A stretch of DNA of 64,000 nt, from assembly GCF_003838195.1 (NCBI RefSeq), contig NZ_RCBY01000001.1, positions 1 to 64,000 on the forward strand, written 5' to 3'. Position numbers and translations under genes: made by a program. Shown piece by piece: positions 9,908 through 19,275 of the stretch (its first letter is position 1; every line of letters begins with the position of its first letter). The notes below the pieces were generated by a model. It was not told the DNA's origin. It ran no database searches and worked only from the letters and a program-made list of their open reading frames with translations. Origin of the DNA: Okeania hirsuta. GTDB lineage: Bacteria > Cyanobacteriota > Cyanobacteriia > Cyanobacteriales > Microcoleaceae.

Positions 9908-10574
9908 AATTTACCTCTCAGATATAACTTTACATATTATATTTAAGCAGGTTGAGTGTCGGTTAAATTATTTTTTGCTGAAAATTTTCTAAAAATTAGG
10001 TGTTAGGGGAATTTGGCAAGATTGAGAATAGTTGAAAGGTCTTAAAATCTATATCCTGGTATTAAAACTCTATTGTTACTGAAGCATTCTCATAACTGAT
10101 AATTAGAGATGATCATTTCTATAAAAAGAGTAAATTATGTGGTCAATAAAAATGCAAAATATTGCTTTAATTTCAGCAAGAATGAAACAAATAATTCTCT
10201 GAATAGAGCTTTTCAATTTACTGTAATAGATCGAGTTCTTTAGATTAATCTATTAAAAAAGATAGTTGGTGTAATTCATTAGCTCACTATTGCAAAATGA
10301 GGGTAATGAAAGTGCTATTCAGTTTGAGAAAGCCATCAACCAGGAGATAATTAAAACTGTAGACTTTGAGATCAAATACGCCCGGGTTCGGTATAAAAAA
10401 ATGTTTCATTGTCAGCCAGATCGCAAATATTTCTACATTTTATTCCCTCCTGACTCCTAATTAACTAATCTAGTTATACCAATGCTACCGGATTTGATAT
10501 AAACGGACGATATTCACCTCCAAAAAGTCATTCTCTGAAAAGTTGGTGGGAAAATACTTCTGAGGACTCACTCA
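9908..10574. other. Gene-free stretch
   Basis: No convincing coding region. The left part, upstream of the DUF4079 gene, must hold its promoter, but no clear consensus boxes stand out. Around 10480-10520 there is degenerate sequence (ATGCTACCGGATTTGATATA) related to the ends of miniature element family C. Confidence 0.5.
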
Positions 10575-10733
10575 TATCATGTCCGTTGGTATCGTTTGTG
10601 TAAAAGTTAGCGTGGATATCTACAGGAAATTTAAGTTTTTTTCTTGCTCAATTGCCTTCCTGTCTGTTGCCTGTTGCCTTCCGGAGCTGTTGCCTACCTT
10701 TGCTATACAATGCCGATGCTACCGGACATAATA
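10575..10733. repeat. Miniature element family C, copy 1
   Basis: A 159-bp unit bounded by TATCATGTCCG and CGGACATAATA (one mismatch) and flanked by TCA on both sides, which looks like a 3-bp target duplication. A second copy, in the same coordinate orientation, lies at 54062-54232. The interior shares a region ending in GATATCTACAGG plus a CCTTTGCTATACAA arm, and has GTTGCC-type tandem filler in the middle. TNA-type 3-bp duplications are known for the IS1031 subgroup of IS5, a possible source of the mobilising transposase. Confidence 0.75.
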
Positions 10734-10760
10734 TCACGCATAACAACCAAATATAGTAGG

Positions 10761-10782
10761 GGTTAACGGCCGTTAACCCCCT
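10761..10782. repeat. 22-bp perfect palindrome
   Basis: The sequence from 10761 to 10782 reads the same on both strands (GGGGTTAACGG then its complement), inside a slightly longer imperfect palindrome TAGGGG...CCCCTA. It lies 46 bp beyond the stop codon of the minus-strand TPR gene. It could act as its terminator, although no strong T-tract follows, or as a protein-binding or cruciform site. Confidence 0.7.
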
Positions 10783-10827
10783 ACAAATAGTGTATAATTC
10801 GTATGCGTGCGTAAGTCCTGATAAAAA

Positions 10828-11358
10828 TCAACTAAACCAAACTAACCCACTAACAGTCAGAATTATTAGTACTAACGCCACCCAAACAAATTGATTATCT
10901 TTTGTGTTAACTTGACTAGGATCGACAACTTCTAACTTCAGAGTTTTTGGCTTCGGTGGCCGTGATTTCACTTGGGAAACCATAGTGCTACCTCGACGAT
11001 CTTTAGCATCACTTTCACATATTGCCCCCAAGTCAGGAATTTTAGTCATCCATTCTTGCCTGGTTCTCAGTACAGGTGCTTCGAGAATGGCTAATATACG
11101 TTTTGCTTGTTGGCGGGTTTCTAAACGAGGATGACGAGTTAGTTGTTTACAAAGGGCAGTTGCTTCTTGAATTTGGCCAGCCGCTTGATATGCTGTCACT
11201 AACCAGATTTGTACCTCTCCCCCAAATCTTGAATTAAGCTCAATATTGTCTTTAGCAGTTTCTAAATGTTGCACTGAATTACGGTATTGACCTCGCTCAA
11301 AGGCATATTTGCCAGCTTTATATTCAGTTTCAAATAATGTTAGGTTTTCTGAAGTCAC
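10828..11358 (-). CDS. TPR-like protein with C-terminal membrane anchor
   Basis: A 176-residue protein. Residues of about 8-95 are helical with TPR-like periodicity (EYKAGKYAFERGQYRNSVQHLETA, then VQIWLVTAYQAAGQIQEATALCKQL). A basic linker (SRPPKPKTLKLEV) follows, and the final 19 residues (VWVALVLIILTVSGLVWFS) form one membrane helix, so this is a tail-anchored protein with its TPR part in the cytosol. Similar short tail-anchored TPR proteins occur in cyanobacteria; no specific role is known to me. Monocistronic, with the palindrome at 10761 downstream. Confidence 0.65.
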   Translation of the reverse strand: MTSENLTLFETEYKAGKYAFERGQYRNSVQHLETAKDNIELNSRFGGEVQIWLVTAYQAAGQIQEATALCKQLTRHPRLETRQQAKRILAILEAPVLRTRQEWMTKIPDLGAICESDAKDRRGSTMVSQVKSRPPKPKTLKLEVVDPSQVNTKDNQFVWVALVLIILTVSGLVWFS

Positions 11359-11745
11359 AATCCCTGTTAATTAGTTTTTGATATATTTAAAATTAATCTT
11401 GGTTATTATATCAATTTTTTGATCGAAGAATTTTCAACCCACTGTGATTGTAGCAATTTACAAAAGTAATGCTAAACTTATCCTCCTGATATTTTAGCCT
11501 GATGGGGAAATAGAAAACTAAGTATAGCAAAGTTTTTGCTCATTGGTACTATAGGAAATAGTGCTGCAATTCCGCATTGGTCAGATGCAAGTGGCCTTTG
11601 TTCCCTATTCCCTACTATATATCTTGATAACAAAAAAAATCTGAGATTCTCCTGTTTCGTTTTTAGGAGAAACCCAGTTATAGAATTTTTATTTATTTGT
11701 ATCCAATATTAAAATTTATAGTAGATGCAATTATAATTTAATTTC
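11359..11745. other. Gene-free stretch
   Basis: AT-rich spacer upstream of the TPR gene. It contains the phrase AGTATAGCAAAGTTTTTG (about 11521-11538), which recurs at about 58120-58135, and a fragment of the TTCCCTATTCCCTA heptamer type. Nothing else recognised. Confidence 0.45.
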
Positions 11746-12221
11746 TTAGCGAGACTGGCGACGACGGGAAAGGAACATTCCACCACCAATGAATGCTAAA
11801 GCTGCAATGCTATTAGGATCTGGTACACGCACTTTTGGATCTGAAAGGAAATCACTGTACATTTTTTTGTATGTTAGTTCAGAGATGGCACCATTTATAC
11901 CAATTCTTTGTAAAGCTGCGCTTAATAATTGTCGATCGGACCTTATTGCACTGACTATTCTCATCTTTAATATTACAGCGGTTTTCATTTGGGTAGACCA
12001 CAGTAGGAACTTTCCATGGAATGTCCCTACAAAGTTTTGTTTGTGAAGATGTGGTTCATCAATTTGAAAAGCGCTGTAAGTGCAACTTCATGGAGAAATG
12101 GTATTATACCGTTAAAGTTAACTTCTAAACTCCTAACTTGTCCTAGTTCTTCTCCGAAGTAAAAATCCCAGACAGAGTTTTCGTATTTTTCACCAGCATG
12201 CAAACCGTTATCAGCTTTCAA
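11746..12221 (-). pseudogene. PEP-CTERM protein remnant
   Basis: The downstream part ends in a PEP-CTERM-like sorting signal: VRVPDPNSIAALAFIGGG, a hydrophobic helix, then SRRRQSR. In other cyanobacteria this targets exported proteins to exosortase. Upstream, 12027-12221 encodes a stretch (ENSVWDFYFGEELGQVRSLEV, FNGIIPFLHEV) in a different frame from the sorting-signal part. A frameshift near 12000-12030 is likely, close to a small repeat GGAACTTTCCATGGAATGTC. No signal peptide is visible, so the N-terminus is missing as well; a dead IS5 element starts at 12247, just upstream of the remaining 5' end. Confidence 0.45.
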
Positions 12222-12300
12222 GGAGAGGTAATAATTAATTATTAATGGCTTTGTTGCATGAAAGTTGCATTCGCGACGGCTCCCCCGAAAATTCCATCAA

Positions 12301-13280
12301 CTAAATTTCTACTTTGTAGCTTTCAGGTAACCCAAGTTGAATCATGTGGTTAAGGATAGCGCACTGTATAAATAACTCCACTGCTTGAGTCTCAAATTTT
12401 CGTCGTCGCAACTTGCCTCCGAATATCACTTTGAGCCTCAACATTGTTGTTTTCCTACGGAATGCTACGCAAACGGATCAGGAGCGCCGATGGTATCCAC
12501 TCTCTCGTTTCCATTTTTGACGTCCCACTCTACGAGTCTCTCTGAGATTTGAGTTCCTGGGATCAGCCGGAGCTTTACATTTGCCATGCTGCCAGATGAC
12601 TGCATTTTGACGCGGTGGTATGGTTGGTTTAGCTCCCCTTTTACTGGCTGCCTCGTAGCACTTGCGTTGATCATAGGCTCCATCACCAGATACTTGCCCA
12701 ATCTCACCCTCTACTCCCTCCAATCAGTAGCAAAACACTTGATCGTCACTAACATTGTTAGTTGTTACCACAGCACTAACAATTTCCCCAGTTGCTTCAT
12801 TGACACCTAGATGTAACTTACGCAATTGTACAGGTTTACTTACACCATGAACTCTTGTTTTCCATTCCCCTTCTCCATACACTTTCACCCCTGTAGAGTC
12901 TACGACTAGATGCATGGCCTCTTGGGCGACGGGCTGGGACTACTGGTATCTCAATATTCAATTTACTCAGGCGACGGGACAAGGTACTGTGATCTGGTAC
13001 TGGTAGCTCTAACCCCATTCAGGTAAATATAGATTCCAAAAATCCCTCGGTTTGTCGTCCTACCAAGCTCAACAGAGTAGCAAGAGTTGCCATTAATTCC
13101 ATAGCAACCTGACTATAGGTATGAGATGCCCCCCGACGTCCAGTTTTCTCTGTTGTCAGCCACTGCTCTATCATTTGATTACTCAGCCAAAATGTTAGAC
13201 TCCCCCTTTGTTTCAAGGAAGCATCGTATTGCTGACCAGTTACTTACTCTGTATTGGGATTTGGACTTGGACTTACTCAT
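12301..13280 (-). pseudogene. IS5-family transposase, broken
   Basis: Reads from MSKSKSKSQYRVSNW at 13280 to PESYKVEI at 12301. Recognisable blocks are LTFWLSNQMIEQW, GRRGASHTYSQVAMELMATL, PVPDHSTLSRRLSKL, the DDE-region HLVVDSTGVKVYGEGEWK, QVSGDGAYDQRKCYEA, and the C-terminal AVELFIQCAILNHMIQLGLP. Damage includes TGA at 13019-13021 where tryptophan is expected (IFT-W-MGLEL), a small insertion with a frame change near 12920, a frame change near 12840, and an SDR inserted near 12451-12475. It cannot produce a working transposase. Confidence 0.85.
12451..12475. repeat. Small dispersed repeat inside a transposase gene
   Basis: Starts TTTCCTACGGAATGC, ends TACGCAAACG. It interrupts the IS5-type transposase just before the conserved C-terminal MLRLKVIFGGKLRRR block. 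This shows the tiny repeat arrived after, or together with, decay of the transposase. Confidence 0.7.
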
Positions 13281-13426
13281 ATCTAGTCGGTGCAGATTTT
13301 TTGTACCATAACCATAACCATATCTATACTCTATGTTCATCTTTTGTGCAACAAAGCCATTATTAATTATTAATTATTAATTGTTGAATAGTCACTACCT
13401 AACCCTTATCTCCTCTAAATAACGAA

Positions 13427-16105
13427 TCAATCACATTCCAAAATACTAAACTTGCTGACAGGATAATCTAGGGGCAGAAATGTATAGCCTAATGGCGAAC
13501 AACTAGATTTCACGACTCTAGTAAAAATAATTCTTGATTCCTGGCGATCGCCACTTGGTAAAAAAGTTATTTCTCCTGTAGCACCCTCAGAACTAAAATT
13601 TTCACTTGCTAAAATTTGTTGCAGGGCGATGCGATTTAACTCTTGACGTTCTGGAAGTGATTCTAATGCTGTAATCAAGGCTCTAGCTGCATCATAAGCA
13701 AAAGCCGTACGCCAACTAACAGTTCCTCCCCAAATGTTTTTTGCTTGCAGTGGAAAATCTGGATCGGGGCTATTCAAGCTGTGCCACGGTGTAGCTACTA
13801 CAACATTTTTCTCTGCTTCTTGAGCACCAAACTTGAGAGTATAGTTACTATAGAGGTTTTCTCCAGTAATTATCGGTAAATTGAGCTGCCAATTTGCTTT
13901 GATTACCTCTATTGCCTTCGCTAAAGTGGAAATATCTGGCAGTAATACAATTGCAGTAGCTTTTTGTTTTTCTACTCTATTGTTCGCAGCACTGGCATTA
14001 AAAGAAGTCCTTGATAAATCAAAACTGTCATTCATATCTTTAACTATTTTGCCACCACCAGCACTCAAACTAACCATAAATTTATTTTTGAGAGATTCAC
14101 TGTAAATATCATTAGGATTATCAAACAGAGCTACTATTTGCTGTTGATCAGTAGATTTATTAATTAAGTAACTTGCCATTGCTTGAGCCATTGTGGCATC
14201 AGATGGTATCATCCTAAAGAAAAAATCATTGCGATTTGATAATTTAGAAGCACTAGCAGTGGGAGAAATTAAAACCAGTTTATTCTTTTCATAAATTGGA
14301 GCTACTTCCATCGTGATTTCACTAAAAGTATGACCAATTACTGCCAAAACTTGACCTGTTAAAACCAGATTATTTGCTATTTTTACTGCTTGCTCTGGAG
14401 AGTTGCCATCATCAACAATAATTACAGTTAAACCCTTGCCTCCAATCAAATTATCGCTCAGGTTTATGGCATTCTGAGCTTGAGCAACTCCCCGTAATTT
14501 TTCTAAACTATAGTTGAGAGCTTGTGACTCACCTGTCATTGGTGCTACTATGGCTATAGTATAAGCGTCAGTATTGCTAGCAGCTAGTCTGGCATTATTC
14601 AGATAAATCAGGATTTCTAGATCGTTAAAGTATTTTTTTCTAGCTGTTTCTAAAAGTTTGACTGCTTGCAAATAATCACCATCAGCAAAAGCTTTAACTC
14701 CCTCTTCTTTTTCTTTGGGTGCGGAACCTGGAATCAGAATTTCTTCCCCACAACTCAAATTATCATCCAGTTTTAAAGGACAAGTTGTTGGTGCTTCTGG
14801 TAAAATAGCAATTAAGACAGCGATCGCTCCTAGTGTGAAAAGGGAAATATTGCCTAACCATTTATTGACTTTGGGTGTGGTTTCTTGATATTTACTCTTG
14901 AAGTTCTGTATTTTTTGCTGCAATGGAAAGTCAGATAAATAGTTTTTCTTTGCGGGAGCGGGTTGTTTGCTCTGGGTAGGTTCAATTTCTGCTTGTACTT
15001 GCTGGTTGTAGTTAGCAAGACGTTCCAAAATGTCTTCGGTTGTTTGGGGGCGACACTGAGGTAAATTTGCCATCATCTCATCAATTAAGTCTGCTAATGT
15101 TTTTGAGATTTGAGTAGCATGGTGTCGCCACATTAATCTACCACTCTGAGGATCGGTAGGCAAATTAGTAGGATCTTGTGCTGTGACTAAATAAACTATA
15201 GTTCGAGCAATGGCAAATACATCCGACTGTCGTGTGATTTTCCCTTCATACTGTTCTGGGGATGTGTAACCTTGAGAAATCATCCCAGTCACATCTTTGC
15301 CTTCAAATTGCCTTAAATATGTTTCTGTAACTTGCCTAGTCGCACCAAAGTCAATTAATGCTAGTTGACCCCATTTCTGCTTTTGGGAATCTTGTTGATG
15401 GTCAGTGTGATTTTTTTCATTTTCAACCTCCTGTTTGTGGTCTAATGTTTCTCTGGTTTGTTCTGGATCATTTCCTAGCTGTGCAACATTTTCTTCGGTA
15501 AGTGAAATGGAAGATAAATTATTTGCTCTGCTAGCTTTTCCATCTGTTTGTTGACTAGCTTCTTGTTTAGGCAAATTTTCATAAGATCCAGAGGGTTGTT
15601 TGGCTCCATTATGATTGGAGTTTTGTGCTGGGAAGCTACGCAACATGATATTTGTTGGTTTAAGATCCCGATGGATGCAATGATGCTGATGAAGTTTAGC
15701 AATGATTTCTACTAATTGTGTGACCCAGGCGATCGCTTGCTCTTCTTCTATGGGTTGATTATGATGAATTTGTTGTAACCAGTCAGATAAATTTATACCC
15801 TCAATTTTTTCCATTACCAGACAGTGTAATGGTTCATCTCCCGCTTCTGACCAGATAAAGTATCCTTCTGGTTCAACTTTTGGTAATCCAGGTTCATGTA
15901 AATATGTTAAAACTTTTGCTTCTTGCTCAAACAAAGAAATTACTTGTTCTATTTCTTCGTCTTCTATTTCCCTTGGCACTTGCAATATTTTCATAATTTT
16001 TATCGTACCACCATCATCAACTTCCCAAGTTTGACCAAAACCACAGTCTCCAATAAGTTGAATCGCTCGATAGTGCTGTTGTAATATTTGTCCAGGATTA
16101 ATCAT
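13427..16105 (-). CDS. Ser/Thr protein kinase fused to a periplasmic ligand-binding domain
   Basis: A Hanks-type kinase occupies about residues 1-365: glycine loop IGDCGFGQTWEV, catalytic IHRDLKPTNIML, DFG in LALIDFGATRQV, and activation-loop GYTSPEQYEG. A single membrane helix follows at about 425-440 (ISLFTLGAIAVLIAI). After it comes a Leu/Ile/Val-binding-protein type domain (Peripla_BP_6) from about 520, beginning YTIAIVAPMTGES and containing VIGHTFSEITMEVAPIYE and FAYDAARALITALESL. This is a one-protein receptor: ligand sensed outside, phosphorylation inside (inference from topology). Unusual is a low-complexity insert of about 92 residues between HRDLKPTNIML and the DFG block. ATG at 16105 is preferred over an upstream TTG, because MINPGQIL is the usual start of cyanobacterial kinases. 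Confidence 0.85.
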   Translation of the reverse strand: MINPGQILQQHYRAIQLIGDCGFGQTWEVDDGGTIKIMKILQVPREIEDEEIEQVISLFEQEAKVLTYLHEPGLPKVEPEGYFIWSEAGDEPLHCLVMEKIEGINLSDWLQQIHHNQPIEEEQAIAWVTQLVEIIAKLHQHHCIHRDLKPTNIMLRSFPAQNSNHNGAKQPSGSYENLPKQEASQQTDGKASRANNLSSISLTEENVAQLGNDPEQTRETLDHKQEVENEKNHTDHQQDSQKQKWGQLALIDFGATRQVTETYLRQFEGKDVTGMISQGYTSPEQYEGKITRQSDVFAIARTIVYLVTAQDPTNLPTDPQSGRLMWRHHATQISKTLADLIDEMMANLPQCRPQTTEDILERLANYNQQVQAEIEPTQSKQPAPAKKNYLSDFPLQQKIQNFKSKYQETTPKVNKWLGNISLFTLGAIAVLIAILPEAPTTCPLKLDDNLSCGEEILIPGSAPKEKEEGVKAFADGDYLQAVKLLETARKKYFNDLEILIYLNNARLAASNTDAYTIAIVAPMTGESQALNYSLEKLRGVAQAQNAINLSDNLIGGKGLTVIIVDDGNSPEQAVKIANNLVLTGQVLAVIGHTFSEITMEVAPIYEKNKLVLISPTASASKLSNRNDFFFRMIPSDATMAQAMASYLINKSTDQQQIVALFDNPNDIYSESLKNKFMVSLSAGGGKIVKDMNDSFDLSRTSFNASAANNRVEKQKATAIVLLPDISTLAKAIEVIKANWQLNLPIITGENLYSNYTLKFGAQEAEKNVVVATPWHSLNSPDPDFPLQAKNIWGGTVSWRTAFAYDAARALITALESLPERQELNRIALQQILASENFSSEGATGEITFLPSGDRQESRIIFTRVVKSSCSPLGYTFLPLDYPVSKFSILECD

Positions 16106-16222
16106 CTTCCTACAAGTCAAAAATCAAAAGTCAAAGGCATATTAAAATATACAGTCACCTAGTCATCATATTAAATCTGGTGTTGCACAATAGAGAATGA
16201 TATTCTAGAATTTGATTGAGAG

Positions 16223-16399
16223 ATGGATTTTCTTGATTGTCAAAGCCATAAAAGCTTGAAAAATAGTCATTGTCACGGAAAACAGAGTTATCTGTGCCGT
16301 GACTGTGGCCGTCAATTTCCAGAAAGCCCCTGTCCTGCGGGTTATAGTTCTGAGGTGATATGTTGTACAGATCCATTCCCTTGCTGCTCTATGATTTGA
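16223..16399 (+). pseudogene. IS1-type InsA zinc-finger fragment
   Basis: Frame 16223-16399 encodes MDFLDCQSHKSLKNSHCHGK then QSYLCRDCGRQFPESP. This is the N-terminal zinc-finger pattern of IS1-family InsA/transposase proteins (normally CPxCxS...KNGxxxxGKQxYxCKDCGRQF), with the first cysteine pair degraded. No catalytic part follows, so it is a relic. Confidence 0.6.
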
Positions 16400-16451
16400 A
16401 ACATCGGCAAATTCCTCAATTCTCGTAATCATTCGTCACTGTGCAACGCCG

Positions 16452-16643
16452 GAAAATGCTATTGCTGCATATCATCTAGCATTGGAAGTTCGCACCAAAA
16501 AAGATTTTCCTATCGATTGGGCAGGGACTCAAAAAAATCTAGGTAACGCCTACAATAACAGAAATCGTTCTACCCAATCTACAAATTACTATCTATATTT
16601 TCTGAGACCAGTTCCCAAAACCTTATTGCAAATGCCTAACTAA
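16452..16643 (+). pseudogene. TPR-protein fragment
   Basis: The plus-strand frame reads ENAIAAYHLALEVRTKKDF followed by PIDWAGTQKNLGNAYNNR. This is very characteristic of the TPR repeats of large cyanobacterial TPR/CHAT-type proteins (RTxxxFPxDWAxTQxNLGNAY). There is no start codon and only one and a half repeats, and it runs into the 3' end of the convergent DegT gene. Probably all that remains of a deleted gene. Confidence 0.6.
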
Positions 16644-17765
16644 AGCTTCCCCCACTCGTTGAGCATCGGCCTCCGTCATGCCAGAAGTCAGAGGTGGACA
16701 GATATGATTCGGACACCAACGTTCGGCACCAGGAAAACTCTCACCTTCACAAATACCTGCAAAAACTGGTTGTTTGTGACAGGGTATTTCATATACTGTT
16801 CCTCCTAAAAATATCTCTTCTTCTGCTAATGCTGTTTTGATTTCTTTGGCATTTTTTCCCTCTGGCAAATGAACAATCAATTTGTAATTACTAGCGATAT
16901 CCATTTTTTCTGTAGATACAAACGATAGACCAGCTTCTTTGAGAGGTGCAGTAATTAATTCATAAGCTCGCTCACGTTTTTTCAACATCTCTGGCAATTT
17001 TGCTAAATGTATCCGACCAAGCAGAGCATTCATTTCCGTGATTCGCATACTATTACCAAAGTCCGTGTGTAAGCCACCAAAGTCCATGCCTCGCTTCCCT
17101 TGGTTTCTCAAAGAACGTGCGATATAGTCTTCCTCTTCATTATTCAGAGTTATCATTCCTCCCTCACAAGTTGTCATTACTTTAGTCGGGAAAAATGAAA
17201 AAGCAGCACCATCTCCCAAATTTCCAGCACTTACATCATTGATTTTACTACCGTGAGCATGGGCAGTATCTTCGAGGACAAATAACCCTCGTTGGTGACA
17301 ATATTCCACCACTTGCGGAAACTCTGGAGAAATGACGCCCCCAACATGAACCCACATTACTCCAGAAATCTTCTGTGGGAGATTATTACCCTTTTCTACT
17401 GCCTCTTGCACCATCTGTAGAGAAGGAGCAAATGTTTGTTTGTCCATATCCAGATATTGAACTTTTCCTCCGGCACGAATTACTGTAGCAACAGTAGCAA
17501 AGTTGGTATTAGTAGGAACTAAAACAGTTGTTGCCTCAACTTTTTTCAAGCGTAATAGAATTTCTAGTCCAGAGGAGCCACTATTAACAGCGATCGCGTA
17601 TTTTGTACCAACATATTCAGCGAATGCTTGTTCAAATGCTTTGGTATGTTCCCCTAAAATTAATTTTCCAGACCGTAAAATTTTCTCTGATTCTGATAAG
17701 AAATATTGAATTTCATCATCTGTAATATCGAAATAAAATGGTTTAATTGTTTGATTTACTGTCAT
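16623..17765 (-). CDS. DegT/DnrJ/EryC1/StrS-family sugar aminotransferase
   Basis: A 380-residue PLP enzyme of the nucleotide-sugar aminotransferase family, which adds an amino group to a keto sugar for surface glycans or natural products. Seen are the substrate-binding AVNSGSSGLEILLR (about 61), LEDTAHAHGS (aspartate for the PLP nitrogen) and the Schiff-base lysine in FSFFPTKVMTTCEGGMI. A downstream GLHTDFGNSMRITEMNALLG motif also fits. Length is normal and the ORF is intact. It opens a minus-strand series of glycan-related genes and remnants (16.6-25.7 kb). The exact sugar is not predictable. Confidence 0.85.
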   Translation of the reverse strand: MTVNQTIKPFYFDITDDEIQYFLSESEKILRSGKLILGEHTKAFEQAFAEYVGTKYAIAVNSGSSGLEILLRLKKVEATTVLVPTNTNFATVATVIRAGGKVQYLDMDKQTFAPSLQMVQEAVEKGNNLPQKISGVMWVHVGGVISPEFPQVVEYCHQRGLFVLEDTAHAHGSKINDVSAGNLGDGAAFSFFPTKVMTTCEGGMITLNNEEEDYIARSLRNQGKRGMDFGGLHTDFGNSMRITEMNALLGRIHLAKLPEMLKKRERAYELITAPLKEAGLSFVSTEKMDIASNYKLIVHLPEGKNAKEIKTALAEEEIFLGGTVYEIPCHKQPVFAGICEGESFPGAERWCPNHICPPLTSGMTEADAQRVGEALVRHLQ

Positions 17766-18112
17766 GTTACTCTCTCTTGAAAATTCGTGTTCTTACATTA
17801 AATAAATTTACATATTTATCGAACTAAAATACGATAATCAATCTAGTTTTTTCCTCTTCCATAAAGTAGGAATTATACCATTTTTTCCAAGTAATACTAG
17901 AACCTATCTATAGTTTCATCAAAGGCTGATTTAGTAAAAATTTATTAATTGCTGCCTTTTATGGCAAATAACACAGCAAAGGCAGCAAGCAAATTAGAGT
18001 GATTAAAAGAGCGTTAAACGACTAAATTGTGTGATACACATTATAGCTAATTTGTACAGTGTGTAACTCAATAGTTATGCTGCCGAAATGAGCTAGGGAT
18101 TCATTGCTTCAA
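17766..18112. other. Gene-free stretch
   Basis: AT-rich spacer upstream of the DegT gene that should contain its promoter. I see no hairpin, repeat or coding remnant. Confidence 0.5.
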
Positions 18113-19048
18113 TTACTTAGCTACTAAAACATGAATGACCATAGGTTCATTTTGATGTGCAAAATAATCTAGGGGTTTGAACCCTGCTTTTATCGCCAGA
18201 TCTTGAAAATAGTCCACTGGATATTTATCATAACTTAAAAAGTGAAATTTTGTGCCACTCTTTATATTTATTGGTCTTTAGTTGCTCTCAAATTATGCTT
18301 TCCACAATGAGTTTAAGCCACCCAATTAAATTCATAATTAAATGCAGTAGGGTCGAATCCAGAAACTGGCAAATCACGATTGATAAAATATAAAATACTG
18401 AGCGTCAAATTCCCCATTTTTCCATGATCATCAGCTCCTTTTAATGACGACTAATTTTGATTTGAATCAACACCAACAATGAGAATACCATCTGGTTGTA
18501 GTGGTTGTAAAATTATTTCAAAAAATTTCAGGCAATTATTTGTAGAAAGATTGGTAATTGTACTTCCTTTAAAAAACTACGGGTTTAGTAAAGTTTTTAA
18601 TCAGATCGATTTTCTTAATAAAGTCTGTATTGATTTTCTCAACTGATATTTCTGGTAACTCTCGGCTTAAAATTTCCTCACTCTGATCCAGATAAGTTTG
18701 ACACAAATCTATAGGAACATAGCTTTTCAATTGTTTAATTTCTTTAAGGAAGGGCAGACTTTTATTTTTGAAAGCTATATCTGTACCCAGACCAAATTCT
18801 ATAACATTAGATCCTGGTGGAACATAAGCAGCTATTTGGCTAGCCTTATTATTAATTAATTTGATTTCTTCCTTGTAAAGATAATAATTTAAATTTTGAG
18901 ATATTAGTTCTTGGTAACATCCTTCACCATTGGCAGAATCGTCCTCAATATTAGGAGTACTGTACAAATAAGGAGCTAGATTTTCTTCCTGTTGCTGTAA
19001 AAATAGAGATTTTACATCACAAAGAAATGAGGTTTGAAAGTCTGTCAT
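18113..19048 (-). pseudogene. EgtD-like histidine-specific methyltransferase remnant
   Basis: The intact first half (19048-18569, 159 residues) has DFQTSFLCDVKSLFLQQQ and the SAM site PPGSNVIEFGLGTDIAFKNK. These fit the EgtD/DUF2260 family of SAM methyltransferases, which act on histidine N-alpha or related substrates. After the stop the sequence still encodes family-like pieces in shifting frames (NNCLKFFEIILQPLQPDGIL, SVSGFDPTAFNYEF-like, and the terminal HQNEPMVIHVLVAK ending at 18113). The gene therefore carries several frameshifts or stops in its C-terminal half. Confidence 0.65.
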
Positions 19049-19240
19049 AATGATTTTTCTTTGTAAGTAAAATATAATAATACTATAGAAATTCTCATTT
19101 GAATAAAAAAAACAGTGGATATGATACTTTTAGATTTTTTGCCTAATTTTAACTAGCTATCAGCTATTAGCTATCCTCCTACGGAGGAACTACGTTAACA
19201 GCTATCAGCTTAAAAACTTGTGCATAGATAATTGTATCTG

Positions 19241-19265
19241 TTTGCGGAGCATTCCGTCAGGAAAC
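19241..19265. repeat. Small dispersed repeat, diverged copy
   Basis: TTTGCGGAGCATTCCGTCAGG plus AAACG, a variant of the family at 8733, 12451 and 54591. It lies about 10 bp beyond the stop codon of the GT21 gene. Confidence 0.55.
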
Positions 19266-19275
19266 GCTTTTAAAA

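Larger units (their letters stand above)
12247..13358 (-). mobile_element. IS5-type insertion sequence (decayed)
   Basis: 1,112 bp bounded by GGCTTTGTTGCA (12247-12258) and its exact complement TGCAACAAAGCC (13347-13358). It is flanked on both sides by AT-rich TTAATTATTAAT sequence, so the target duplication cannot be fixed. Length, ends and encoded DDE transposase fit the IS5 family (IS1031-like). The transposase gene is multiply broken, so the element is not autonomous. Confidence 0.85.
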
